In this document: positions 1-5,487 of the stretch, piece by piece
Numbering within the stretch: the stretch's first letter is position 1
How the letters are laid out: each line of letters opens with the position of its first letter
From: an uncultured Oscillospiraceae bacterium
GTDB taxonomy: Bacteria; Bacillota; Clostridia; Oscillospirales; Ruminococcaceae
Reading direction: 5' to 3'
DNA length: 5,536 nt
Assembly (NCBI GenBank): GCA_934454435.1
Contig: CAKSGA010000123.1
Span: 1-5,536, forward strand
Notes under the pieces: generated by a model
Told to the model about the DNA's origin: nothing
Database searches by the model: none
The model's input: only the letters and a program-made list of their open reading frames with translations
Made by a program: the position numbers and the translations under genes

Positions 1-129
1 CCCGCTGCAGGTTCTGCGGAGGCAGGCTCCCAGGCAGAGAGCGCTCCCGAAACAGCACAGGCTGCACAGATCGAGAGCGAAAGCACAGCGAACTTCGCTG
101 AGAGCACAGCTCCAACCGTTGAGGGCTAA
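1..129 (+). CDS. C-terminal end of an unidentified protein (partial, 5' end outside window)
   Basis: The frame starting at base 1 stays open for 42 codons and ends at TAA 127-129, just ahead of a terminator, so this is the 3' end of a real gene. The visible tail is rich in Ala, Glu, Ser, Gln and Thr, with seven Glu and no Lys, Arg or Asp. It is therefore strongly acidic and probably disordered. No domain or catalytic motif is visible. By context it could be SecG, because secG often precedes rnr in Firmicutes, and a SecG with an extended low-complexity tail is conceivable. That rests on gene order alone. An acidic tail on another secreted or translation-related protein is equally possible, so no name is given. 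Confidence 0.75.
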   Translation, partial: PAAGSAEAGSQAESAPETAQAAQIESESTANFAESTAPTVEG

Positions 130-135
130 TACATC

Positions 136-166
136 AGGACAGGCGATGTTGCCTGTCCTTTTTGTT
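136..166 (+). terminator. Rho-independent terminator of the upstream partial gene
   Basis: Nine perfect base pairs (136-144 AGGACAGGC with 151-159 GCCTGTCCT) close a 6-base loop, GATGTT. A T-run follows at 159-163. It begins 7 bases after the stop codon at 127-129, the standard position for an intrinsic terminator. It implies that RNase R has its own promoter in the roughly 80 bases downstream or depends on read-through. Confidence 0.9.
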
Positions 167-248
167 AATTCAAAGTAAAAAGGAAATAATATAACGGCGG
201 CGTGGCAGATGTGCTGCGGCTGGCTGGTAGATCTGAGAAAGGAATTTT

Positions 249-2366
249 ATGAATAATTTCAAACTGTCGATCCTGATGGAGCTGTACAAGTCTGGCGAGA
301 AAGGTCTTTCTGTCAAGCAGCTCGCCGACCGGCTGGATATAAGCAAAAAGGGCGTGAAGAAGCTGGAGGAAGCCCTGGAGGAGATGAAGCAGCACAATGA
401 TATCGCCTACAAGAAGGGGAGCTGCTGGATAAAACACCCGGAGCTCTTTTTCAAGGCAGAGGTCAGCAGGGTGTCCCAGCGCTCCGGCTTCGTGAAGTCA
501 CTGGGCGATCTTCCGGTGGAGTATTTCGTGCGGGGCAGGGACCTGTGCGGTTCGATACCCGGGGATATAGTTCTTGCCAGAATGACCGCTCCGGCGGAGG
601 ACTTTCACCATTCCCCCGAGGCAGTTGTGCTGGCGGTGCTCCAGGAAACTGACGCCCTTCTCACCGGCGTTATCGTTGCCGAGGGCAACAAGCTGATGGT
701 GCTCCCGGACAGGCTCTGCAGCGACCCTCTGGTAATTGCAAAGGTGTCAAAGGCGGCAGCAATGCATGTGGGGGACAAGGTCGTTTTCTCCATAAAGAAG
801 CGTGGAGAGCGCCACATGGATCACACAGTAAATATCGTGGACGTGTTCGGCTCCTGCGATACGGCAAAGGCGGGCGCCGAGGCTTACATGATGTCCAACA
901 GGCTGCATGTGACATTCCCTGACGATGTGCTGTACGAGGCCTCAAAGCTCGATCTTGAAGAGCCTGACGGCGACGAAGTGCTCCGCAGGCTGGACCTCCG
1001 GGGCGAGCCTATTTTCACGATGGACGGCGCTGACACAAAGGACATTGACGACGCAGTCAGCATTTCAAAGACCGACCGCTGCTATAAGCTGGGAGTCCAC
1101 ATTGCCGATGTTTCGCACTATGTGACAAAGGGGAGCAGGCTGGATGAGGAAGCGTTCTACCGTGGGACCTCCATCTACTACGCCGACCAGGTCGTCCCGA
1201 TGCTGCCGAAGCAGCTCTCCAACGGCATCTGCTCGCTTAACCCGCAGGTGGACAGGCTCGCATTCTCCTGCCTGATGGACGTCAGCTTTGAAGGAAAGCT
1301 GCTGGGCTACCGCTTTGAGAAAAGCGTTATACGCAGCCGTGTAAAGGGCGTCTACAGTGAGGTCAACAGGATAATAGACGGTACCGCTGACGAAGAGATA
1401 AAGGCAAAATACGCCCGGGTCATCGACCGAATCCCGATTATGAAAGAACTTGCGGATATTCTTGAAAAGAACCGCATTGAGCGTGGCGCACCCGAGATCG
1501 ACACATCTGAAACGAAGATAATCACCGACGAAAACGGCGTCTGCATTGACGTCAAGCCCAGAACCACCGGCATTGCCGAGGGTATCATCGAGGAATTCAT
1601 GCTGATGGCGAACAACTCGGCGGCCGCCCTTGCGATGAAGGAGAAGATACCGTTCGTGTACCGTGTGCATGAGGCTCCCACCACTGAGAAGCTGGACGCT
1701 CTGCGTGAAACCCTTACCGCACTTGGCATAAATCCCGGCGCCCTGGGGGCAAACGCCCCGGCAAGCGAGCTGGCACGTATACTCCGGGAGAACAAGGACA
1801 GCGACCGTGCGATGGTCATAAACAGAATAGTTCTGCGGACCATGATGAAAGCACGCTACAGCGAGGAGCCCCTGGGACACTACGGCCTGGTAATGCCGGA
1901 GTACGCACACTTTACTTCGCCGATACGCCGTTATGCCGACCTCTCGATACACCGCATTCTGACTGACTATGTGTATGCGCTGGATCACGAGAAGCTCTGC
2001 CGGAAGTATGCAGCGTTCTCCCAGTCTGCTGCGCTCCAGGCGAGCAATACGGAGCTCTCCGCCGTGCGCTGCGAGCGTGACTGCGAGAACTTCTACATGG
2101 CGGAATACATGAAGGAGCATGTCGGTGAGGAATTCGACGGAATGATCTCCGGGGTGAGCGCAGGCGGTGTGTACGTCCTGCTGCCGAACACCGTTGAGGG
2201 TATGGTGTCGGTCGCAGCGCTCCCTCTCGGTGACTATGAGGTGCAGCACGGCGTCATTCTGACCGGCGCATCAGACGGAAGCGTGTTCACCGTAGGCGAC
2301 AAGGTGCATGTAAAGTGCGTCAGCGTCAACGTGAACGGCGGCTTTATCGACTTTGAGTTCTGCTGA
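249..2366 (+). CDS. rnr: Ribonuclease R (3'-5' exoribonuclease, RNB family)
   Basis: RNase R degrades RNA processively from the 3' end, including structured RNA, and acts in the cytoplasm in mRNA decay, rRNA quality control and trans-translation. The 705-residue protein shows the family order: winged-helix domain (about 1-65), two cold-shock OB folds (about 70-200), RNB catalytic domain (about 243-570) and a C-terminal S1 domain (about 622-705). The metal-binding motif MDGADTKDIDDA gives D259, D265, D267 and D268, with the same spacing as the four catalytic Asp of E. coli RNase R. GTSIYY supplies the stacking Tyr (probably Y310), and FTSPIRRYADL (555-565) supplies the RNA-binding Arg. It ends right after the S1 fold, without the Lys-rich tail of longer homologues (E. 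coli 813 aa). An AAAGGA site at 238-243 supports the ATG at 249. The leader (167-248) has no convincing promoter. smpB, often downstream in Firmicutes, is absent. Confidence 0.97.
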   Translation: MNNFKLSILMELYKSGEKGLSVKQLADRLDISKKGVKKLEEALEEMKQHNDIAYKKGSCWIKHPELFFKAEVSRVSQRSGFVKSLGDLPVEYFVRGRDLCGSIPGDIVLARMTAPAEDFHHSPEAVVLAVLQETDALLTGVIVAEGNKLMVLPDRLCSDPLVIAKVSKAAAMHVGDKVVFSIKKRGERHMDHTVNIVDVFGSCDTAKAGAEAYMMSNRLHVTFPDDVLYEASKLDLEEPDGDEVLRRLDLRGEPIFTMDGADTKDIDDAVSISKTDRCYKLGVHIADVSHYVTKGSRLDEEAFYRGTSIYYADQVVPMLPKQLSNGICSLNPQVDRLAFSCLMDVSFEGKLLGYRFEKSVIRSRVKGVYSEVNRIIDGTADEEIKAKYARVIDRIPIMKELADILEKNRIERGAPEIDTSETKIITDENGVCIDVKPRTTGIAEGIIEEFMLMANNSAAALAMKEKIPFVYRVHEAPTTEKLDALRETLTALGINPGALGANAPASELARILRENKDSDRAMVINRIVLRTMMKARYSEEPLGHYGLVMPEYAHFTSPIRRYADLSIHRILTDYVYALDHEKLCRKYAAFSQSAALQASNTELSAVRCERDCENFYMAEYMKEHVGEEFDGMISGVSAGGVYVLLPNTVEGMVSVAALPLGDYEVQHGVILTGASDGSVFTVGDKVHVKCVSVNVNGGFIDFEFC

Positions 2367-2373
2367 TCGTTTG

Positions 2374-2412
2374 AAAAAACCTCCGGCTCTTTCGGGCCGG
2401 AGGTTCATTTTT
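2374..2412. terminator. Bidirectional terminator between rnr and metY
   Basis: AACCTCCGGC (2378-2387) pairs perfectly with GCCGGAGGTT (2396-2405). The stem can extend inward by a T-G and a C-G pair to a 4-base loop, giving about 12 bp. A T-run at 2408-2412 serves the plus strand, and an A-run at 2374-2379 reads as a U-tract on the minus strand. It lies 7 bases after the rnr stop and 10 bases after the metY stop on the other strand, so one hairpin ends both convergent genes. Confidence 0.93.
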
Positions 2413-2422
2413 ATGTAGACTT

Positions 2423-3706
2423 TCAGATCTTGTCGAGTGCCTGTGCGATGTCGTCGATGAGGTCCTGTGCGTCCTCAAGTCCGCAGGAGTATCTTACAAG
2501 GTTCGGGAAAACGCCGCATGCCCTGAGCTCGTCGTCGTTCATCTGGCGGTGTGTCGCACTCGCCGGGTGGAGGCAGCAGGTGCGGGCGTCCGCAACGTGA
2601 GTTTCAATAGCGCCGAGTCTGAGGTGCTTCATGAACTCCTCGGCTGCCTTTCTTCCGCCCTTCATGCCGAAGCTGACAACGCCGCAGGTCCCGGTTGGCA
2701 TGTATTTCTGCGCAGCGTCGTAGTACTTGTCGCCGGGGAGCCCTGGGTAGCTGACGAATTCGATCTTGTCATGCTGGCTGAGGAACTTTGCAACTGCAAG
2801 ACCGTTCTCACAGTGGCGCTTTACACGTACGTGAAGGCTCTCAAGACCGAGGTTCAGAATGAAAGCGTTCATCGGTGCCTGGATAGAACCGAGATCTCTC
2901 ATCATCTGTGCGGTGGCCTTTGTGATGAATGCACCGCCGAGCCCGAACTTTTCAGCGTAGGTAATGCCGTGGTAGCTGTCATCAGGGGTGCAGAGCCCGG
3001 GGAACTTGTCCGCATGCTCCAGCCAGTTGAAGTGACCGCTGTCAACGATGCAGCCGCCTACCGCAGCGCCGTGTCCGTCCATATACTTTGTTGTGGAGTG
3101 GGTCACGATGTCTGCGCCCCACTCGAACGGACGGCAGTTTATAGGCGTAGCAAAGGTGTTGTCAACTATCAGTGGAACTCCGTGAGCATGTGCAGCCTTT
3201 GCGAACTTCTCAATATCAAGTACGGTCAGCGCCGGGTTGGCAATGGTCTCGCCGAAAACTGCCTTGGTGTTGGGCCTGAATGCAGCGTTGAGTTCGTCCT
3301 CAGTGCAGTCGGGACTGACAAATGTGAAGTCGATGCCCATTTTGCGCATTGTAACGTTGAAGAGGTTGAAGGTCCCGCCGTATATCGAGCTGGAGGCTAC
3401 AACGTGATCCCCGCAGCTTGCAATGTTGAAAACGGAGAAGAAGTTCGCAGCCTGTCCGGAGGAAGTCAGCATTGCTGCGGAACCGCCCTCAAGGTCGCAT
3501 ATCTTTGCTGCAACGGTATCGTTCGTGGGGTTCTGAAGGCGGGTGTAGAAGTAGCCGCTTGCTTCAAGGTCGAACAGCTTGCCCATGTCCTCACTGGTGG
3601 AGTACTTGAAGGTGGTGCTCTGGATTATCGGCACCTGACGGGGTTCACCATTTCCGGGTGTATAACCGCCCTGGACGCATTTAGTGCCTAAATTATATTC
3701 GCTCAT
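2423..3706 (-). CDS. metY: O-acetylhomoserine aminocarboxypropyltransferase (O-acetylhomoserine sulfhydrylase, MetY)
   Basis: This PLP enzyme of the Cys/Met-metabolism family (fold type I) joins O-acetylhomoserine with sulfide to make homocysteine, feeding methionine synthesis in the cytoplasm. From the chosen start it has 427 residues, the usual MetY length. Visible motifs are YTRLQNPT (54-61, whose Tyr and Arg bind the PLP phosphate of the partner subunit), SSGQAA (82-87), the ring-stacking Tyr in SIYGGT (Y109), VDNTFATP (D182, pairing with the PLP nitrogen) and HSTTKYMDGHG with Schiff-base K207. ADARTCCLHPASATHRQ near the C-terminus is typical of MetY rather than MetB or MetC. The frame is open 20 codons further upstream, but only the ATG at 3706 has a good ribosome site (AGGAGG, 6-base spacer), and MSEYNLGTKCVQGGY matches normal family N-termini. 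It is monocistronic, with its own promoter, a structured leader and a shared terminator. Specificity for O-acetyl- rather than O-succinylhomoserine is inferred from the family. Confidence 0.95.
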   Translation of the reverse strand: MSEYNLGTKCVQGGYTPGNGEPRQVPIIQSTTFKYSTSEDMGKLFDLEASGYFYTRLQNPTNDTVAAKICDLEGGSAAMLTSSGQAANFFSVFNIASCGDHVVASSSIYGGTFNLFNVTMRKMGIDFTFVSPDCTEDELNAAFRPNTKAVFGETIANPALTVLDIEKFAKAAHAHGVPLIVDNTFATPINCRPFEWGADIVTHSTTKYMDGHGAAVGGCIVDSGHFNWLEHADKFPGLCTPDDSYHGITYAEKFGLGGAFITKATAQMMRDLGSIQAPMNAFILNLGLESLHVRVKRHCENGLAVAKFLSQHDKIEFVSYPGLPGDKYYDAAQKYMPTGTCGVVSFGMKGGRKAAEEFMKHLRLGAIETHVADARTCCLHPASATHRQMNDDELRACGVFPNLVRYSCGLEDAQDLIDDIAQALDKI

Positions 3707-3712
3707 TTTGTT

Positions 3713-3718
3713 CCTCCT
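3713..3718 (-). promoter_or_regulatory. Ribosome binding site of metY (decides the start)
   Basis: On the minus strand AGGAGG is followed by a 6-base spacer and ATG (3704-3706). This near-ideal site fixes the start at 3706. The in-frame ATG at 3766 would add 20 residues encoded by the leader hairpin and has no such site. Confidence 0.92.
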
Positions 3719-3720
3719 AG

Positions 3721-3759
3721 ATAAAACCCAGTAATACACTCCGGAATACAGGGTTTTAT
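3721..3759 (-). promoter_or_regulatory. Leader hairpin directly upstream of the metY ribosome site
   Basis: A perfect 9-base inverted repeat, ATAAAACCC (3721-3729) and GGGTTTTAT (3751-3759), encloses 21 bases. In the metY mRNA this forms a 9-bp stem, extendable past a U-U mismatch by GUA/UAC. It ends 2 bases before AGGAGG. No proper U-run follows its 3' arm, so it is a poor terminator, and its place next to the ribosome site suggests a role in translation or mRNA stability. I see no T-box or S-box signature. The pairing is seen directly; the regulatory role is inferred. Confidence 0.6.
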
Positions 3760-3772
3760 GATACAATAAATC

Positions 3773-3785
3773 GGGGAAGATCCCC
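3773..3785 (-). promoter_or_regulatory. Short 5' hairpin of the metY leader
   Basis: GGGGA (3773-3777) and TCCCC (3781-3785) form a 5-bp GC-rich stem with a 3-base loop, only a few bases from the predicted transcript start. It may protect the 5' end of the mRNA. Its UCUUCC segment can alternatively pair with the ribosome site (see findings). The small size makes any function uncertain. Confidence 0.4.
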
Positions 3786-3795
3786 CATACTACAT

Positions 3796-3824
3796 ATTAT
3801 ACTACCTGAGTGTAATAATGTCAA
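3796..3824 (-). promoter_or_regulatory. Consensus sigma-A promoter of metY
   Basis: Read on the minus strand, TTGACA (3819-3824) is followed by exactly 17 bases and TATAAT (3796-3801), a perfect match in both boxes and spacing. Transcription should begin near 3789-3790, giving a leader of about 83 nt. So strong a core promoter often goes with control by a repressor or at the leader level. Confidence 0.92.
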
Positions 3825-3898
3825 GAACAAAACAAATCATCAGAAAAATGGTAAAATCGACCAATAATAAATAATGAACAGATGCAGATAATAATTCC

Positions 3899-3918
3899 GT
3901 GCAGACATGCTGTACAAT
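3899..3918 (+). promoter_or_regulatory. Possible promoter -10 element (TACAAT) with overlapping dyad, upstream of the small secreted protein
   Basis: TACAAT at 3913-3918 is a good -10 box, but no recognisable -35 lies 16-18 bases upstream. Start near 3925 would leave a very short leader before the AAGGAG ribosome site (3927-3932). An imperfect palindrome GTnCAG-N5-CTGnAC (3899-3915) overlaps the box and could be an operator helping an activator or repressor bind. Transcription may instead start further upstream in the AT-rich stretch 3825-3900, where I see nothing else clear. Confidence 0.35.
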
Positions 3919-3940
3919 AAAAAAGTAAGGAGAACCAACT

Positions 3941-4405
3941 ATGAAAAAGCTTCTTGGCATAATGGCAGCAGTTGCAGCGGCTGCGGCGCTGGGCTGTGGT
4001 GCGTCTGCGAATAATGGCGGAATAGTAGGCGGAGCAGTCAGAGCGGGCGAGGATATAGTAAACGGCGTGGTAGACGCTGGCGAAGATATCGTGGACGGCG
4101 TGACCGGCGGCTCCACGGGCGGAAACAACGGCACGAACTCCGGCATGAACGGGGCAGCCAACGGAACTACTGGCACTACAAACGGACCCACCAGCGGTGC
4201 AACCAACGGCACCGCCGGAACAACGAACGGCACAACTGGCACCCCTGGCACGACCAATGACGCTACAAATGGCATAGTGACCGGCGGAACCAATGGAACG
4301 GCCACCGGAAATCCGCATACCGGCGTGCCTTTCAACGTGGCAGCGGCAGGTTGCGCAGTGCTCGGCGCAGCGGGTATCATTATGACCCGCCGCAGAAACA
4401 GCTGA
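3941..4405 (+). CDS. Small secreted Gly/Asn/Thr-rich protein with NPxTG sorting signal, function unknown
   Basis: The 154-residue protein has a Sec signal peptide (MKKLL, hydrophobic Ala-rich core, likely cut after ASA at residue 23). Next come a tandem 11-residue repeat (35-56, AGEDIVNGVVD then AGEDIVDGVTG), a low-complexity Gly/Asn/Thr linker (about 57-123, many NGT triplets) and a C-terminal anchor: NPHTG (124-128), hydrophobic segment (about 129-148) and basic tail RRRNS. This is the layout of a sortase-anchored wall protein with Asn in place of the Leu of LPXTG. No enzymatic or binding domain is visible; the linker looks like a spacer through the wall. AAGGAG at 3927-3932, 8 bases before ATG, supports the start. 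It is a lone unit, divergent from metY, with its own terminator. The membrane anchor could also simply be retained if no sortase acts on it. Confidence 0.85.
   Translation: MKKLLGIMAAVAAAAALGCGASANNGGIVGGAVRAGEDIVNGVVDAGEDIVDGVTGGSTGGNNGTNSGMNGAANGTTGTTNGPTSGATNGTAGTTNGTTGTPGTTNDATNGIVTGGTNGTATGNPHTGVPFNVAAAGCAVLGAAGIIMTRRRNS
4043..4108 (+). repeat. Tandem 33-bp repeat encoding two 11-residue units
   Basis: Residues 35-45 and 46-56 of the small secreted protein are near copies (AGEDIV[ND]GV at positions 1-9). The DNA copies differ at several synonymous sites, so the repeat is old or kept by protein-level selection. An 11-residue period fits an amphipathic helix, but two units are too few for certainty. 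Confidence 0.75.
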
Positions 4406-4427
4406 TTTAGGTAAATAAGTTAATTTA

Positions 4428-4468
4428 ACAATGCGTGTTTCCTTGCGAAATGCGCATTGTGTTTTTTT
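4428..4468 (+). terminator. Rho-independent terminator of the small secreted protein gene
   Basis: ACAATGCG (4428-4435) pairs with CGCATTGT (4453-4460). Inside, TG/TG forms two wobble pairs and TTTC (4438-4441) pairs with GAAA (4447-4450) around the loop CTTGC, about 14 bp in all. Seven T's follow at 4462-4468. It starts 22 bases after the TGA at 4403-4405 and isolates the gene from its downstream neighbour. Confidence 0.93.
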
Positions 4469-4469
4469 A

Positions 4470-4526
4470 CTAAAAAAATTATTGGAATTGCCTAAAAAAT
4501 TCTGTAATTTGTGTGTAAAATGACAG
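4470..4526 (+). promoter_or_regulatory. Phased A-tracts upstream of the surface protein promoter
   Basis: CTAAAAAAATT starting at 4470 and CTAAAAAATT starting at 4492 are near repeats 22 bases apart. A shorter A-run follows at 4517-4520, about 23 bases further on. Spacing near two helical turns puts the tracts on one face of the DNA, as in curved DNA or UP-like elements that raise promoter strength. The spacing is seen; the effect is inferred. Confidence 0.4.
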
Positions 4527-4555
4527 TTGCTTTTTTTTATGATTTATAGTACAAT
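4527..4555 (+). promoter_or_regulatory. Sigma-A type promoter of the 290-residue surface protein
   Basis: TTGCTT (4527-4532), a 17-base spacer and TACAAT (4550-4555) form a good sigma-A promoter. Transcription should start near 4562, giving a leader of about 53 nt with a strong ribosome site (AGGAGG, 4600-4605) 9 bases before the ATG at 4615. Confidence 0.75.
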
Positions 4556-4614
4556 ATACAAGAGGATTTAGTGTTTGCTATCCGCTCAACAATTTTTTTA
4601 GGAGGATCATTCTT

Positions 4615-5487
4615 ATGAAGTTAAGAAATGTATTTGCAGCAGTTACTGCTGCTGTGGTTGCTTCCGCAACTGTTGTTACAGCTAGTGCTACTACTTATTT
4701 TGGCGGCACAAATGCTGACAAGTCTGGTATGCTCGCTTGCATTCTGTCAGACGACCCCAACCCCCCTCTCTACACCGACTATGCTCCTATCTCTGATCTT
4801 TGCGGCTTCACTGTAACAATCAAGGCAGTTGATAAGAGAGAAGTTGAAAGTGCTGTTAATGAGGGCACATGGATCGGTGGCGCTTTCGTCTTCAACTCCA
4901 ATTCCACTGGCTGGCAGCAGCACACATGGGCATTCGAGGGCACGGGTGATGCCGAAGGTTACTTCAAGGCTGGCGACAAGAGAGGCGAGTATGTTCTGAC
5001 CTATACTCAGGACACTCCTATCTTCAAGTCCACCGATACATATGCTCAGCTTTGCTTCCACAACTATGCTGACGCTTACGCATTCGATGTAGTAAGCTAC
5101 ACTCTGCTGAACTCCAAGGGCGAGGACATCAATAAGGCTGCTTCTGATGAGAAGCCCGCTGAGACCACTAAGCCCGCTGAGACCACAAAGCCTGCTGAGT
5201 CTGATGCTGCTAACGAGCCTGTTGACGAGACCGTAGAGGTTACCGTTGACGAGACTGTTGACGATTATTACACCTACGAGGTTACTGTTGATGAGACTGT
5301 TGACGTAACTGTTGACGAGTCCGCTGATGCTGCTTCCGCTGAGGCTACTGCTGATGCTGGTAACACAGACGCTTCCAATGACTCCAACAAGGGCAACCCT
5401 GACACTGGCGTTGCTGGCGTAGCTGTTGCTGCTGGCGTTGTTGCTCTGGCTGGTGCTGCTGTAGTAGTATCTCGCAAGAGAAAGTAA
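4615..5487 (+). CDS. Secreted cell-surface protein: aromatic-rich N-terminal domain, acidic repeat linker, NPxTG anchor
   Basis: The 290-residue precursor has a Sec signal peptide (likely cut after ASA, residue 25). A globular domain spans about 28-170, with W86, W100, W105, many Tyr/Phe and three Cys (42, 63, 147). The linker has a KPAETT repeat (180-195) and acidic VTVDETVD repeats (203-236). The end is NPDTG (261-265), a hydrophobic segment (266-286) and the tail RKRK. It is exported and probably sortase-linked to the wall. The N-terminal domain looks like an all-beta module; its exposed aromatics and the segment GGAFVFNSNSTGW recall carbohydrate-binding modules of cellulolytic Ruminococcus. 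That is inference from style only, and I cannot name a family. No catalytic motif is seen. A strong ribosome site, good promoter and a preference for T-ending Ala, Val and Thr codons, unlike its GC-ending neighbours, suggest high expression. No terminator is visible in the 49 bases left after the stop. Confidence 0.88.
   Translation: MKLRNVFAAVTAAVVASATVVTASATTYFGGTNADKSGMLACILSDDPNPPLYTDYAPISDLCGFTVTIKAVDKREVESAVNEGTWIGGAFVFNSNSTGWQQHTWAFEGTGDAEGYFKAGDKRGEYVLTYTQDTPIFKSTDTYAQLCFHNYADAYAFDVVSYTLLNSKGEDINKAASDEKPAETTKPAETTKPAESDAANEPVDETVEVTVDETVDDYYTYEVTVDETVDVTVDESADAASAEATADAGNTDASNDSNKGNPDTGVAGVAVAAGVVALAGAAVVVSRKRK
5152..5199 (+). repeat. 18-bp direct repeat (KPAETT linker)
   Basis: Units at 5152-5169 and 5170-5187 differ only in the last base, and a partial third unit (5188-5199) differs by one C-to-T. 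They encode KPAETT-KPAETT-KPAE, a Pro/Thr-rich linker typical of wall-spanning or multi-domain secreted proteins. The near identity makes the copy number likely to vary between strains. Confidence 0.85.
5221..5322 (+). repeat. Degenerate acidic repeats encoding V-T-V-D-E-T-V-D units
   Basis: Residues 203-236 contain about four imperfect copies of VTVDE(T)VD, interrupted by DYYTYE. Alternating Val/Thr and Asp/Glu gives a strand-like acidic stalk without Lys or Arg. The DNA copies share GTTGACGAGACTGTTGAC-like units with synonymous differences. Confidence 0.75.

Noticed and set aside
162..195. Possible rnr promoter (TTGTTA with AATAAT or TAATAT)
   Set aside because: Boxes are weak, the spacing is ambiguous and the -35 overlaps the terminator T-run, so it is not listed as a feature.
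1065..2249. Long 394-codon minus-strand open frame opposite rnr
   Set aside because: It is antisense to the RNB and S1 domains of RNase R, with no ribosome site or recognisable domain.
2549..3691. Long 380-codon plus-strand open frame opposite metY
   Set aside because: It lies wholly antisense to a clear MetY with all PLP motifs, has no ribosome site and shows no family features. It is a frame shadow of a GC-rich gene.
3707..3766. Upstream ATG adding 20 residues to MetY
   Set aside because: The added residues are encoded by the leader hairpin and ribosome site; the ATG at 3706 has the ideal AGGAGG spacing.
3707..3790. S-box (SAM-I) riboswitch or T-box before metY
   Set aside because: The leader is short and shows none of the conserved core sequences I know for these classes; only simple hairpins are visible.
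3986..4000. Possible lipoprotein signal (ALGC, Cys 19) in the small secreted protein
   Set aside because: The -3 position is Ala rather than Leu/Val/Ile, and an ordinary signal-peptidase site (ASA) follows at once; the protein already has a C-terminal anchor.
3802..4380. Minus-strand frame with Pro/Val-rich repeats opposite the small secreted protein
   Set aside because: The repeats are the reverse reading of Gly/Asn/Thr codons, and it overlaps the metY promoter. There is no independent support.
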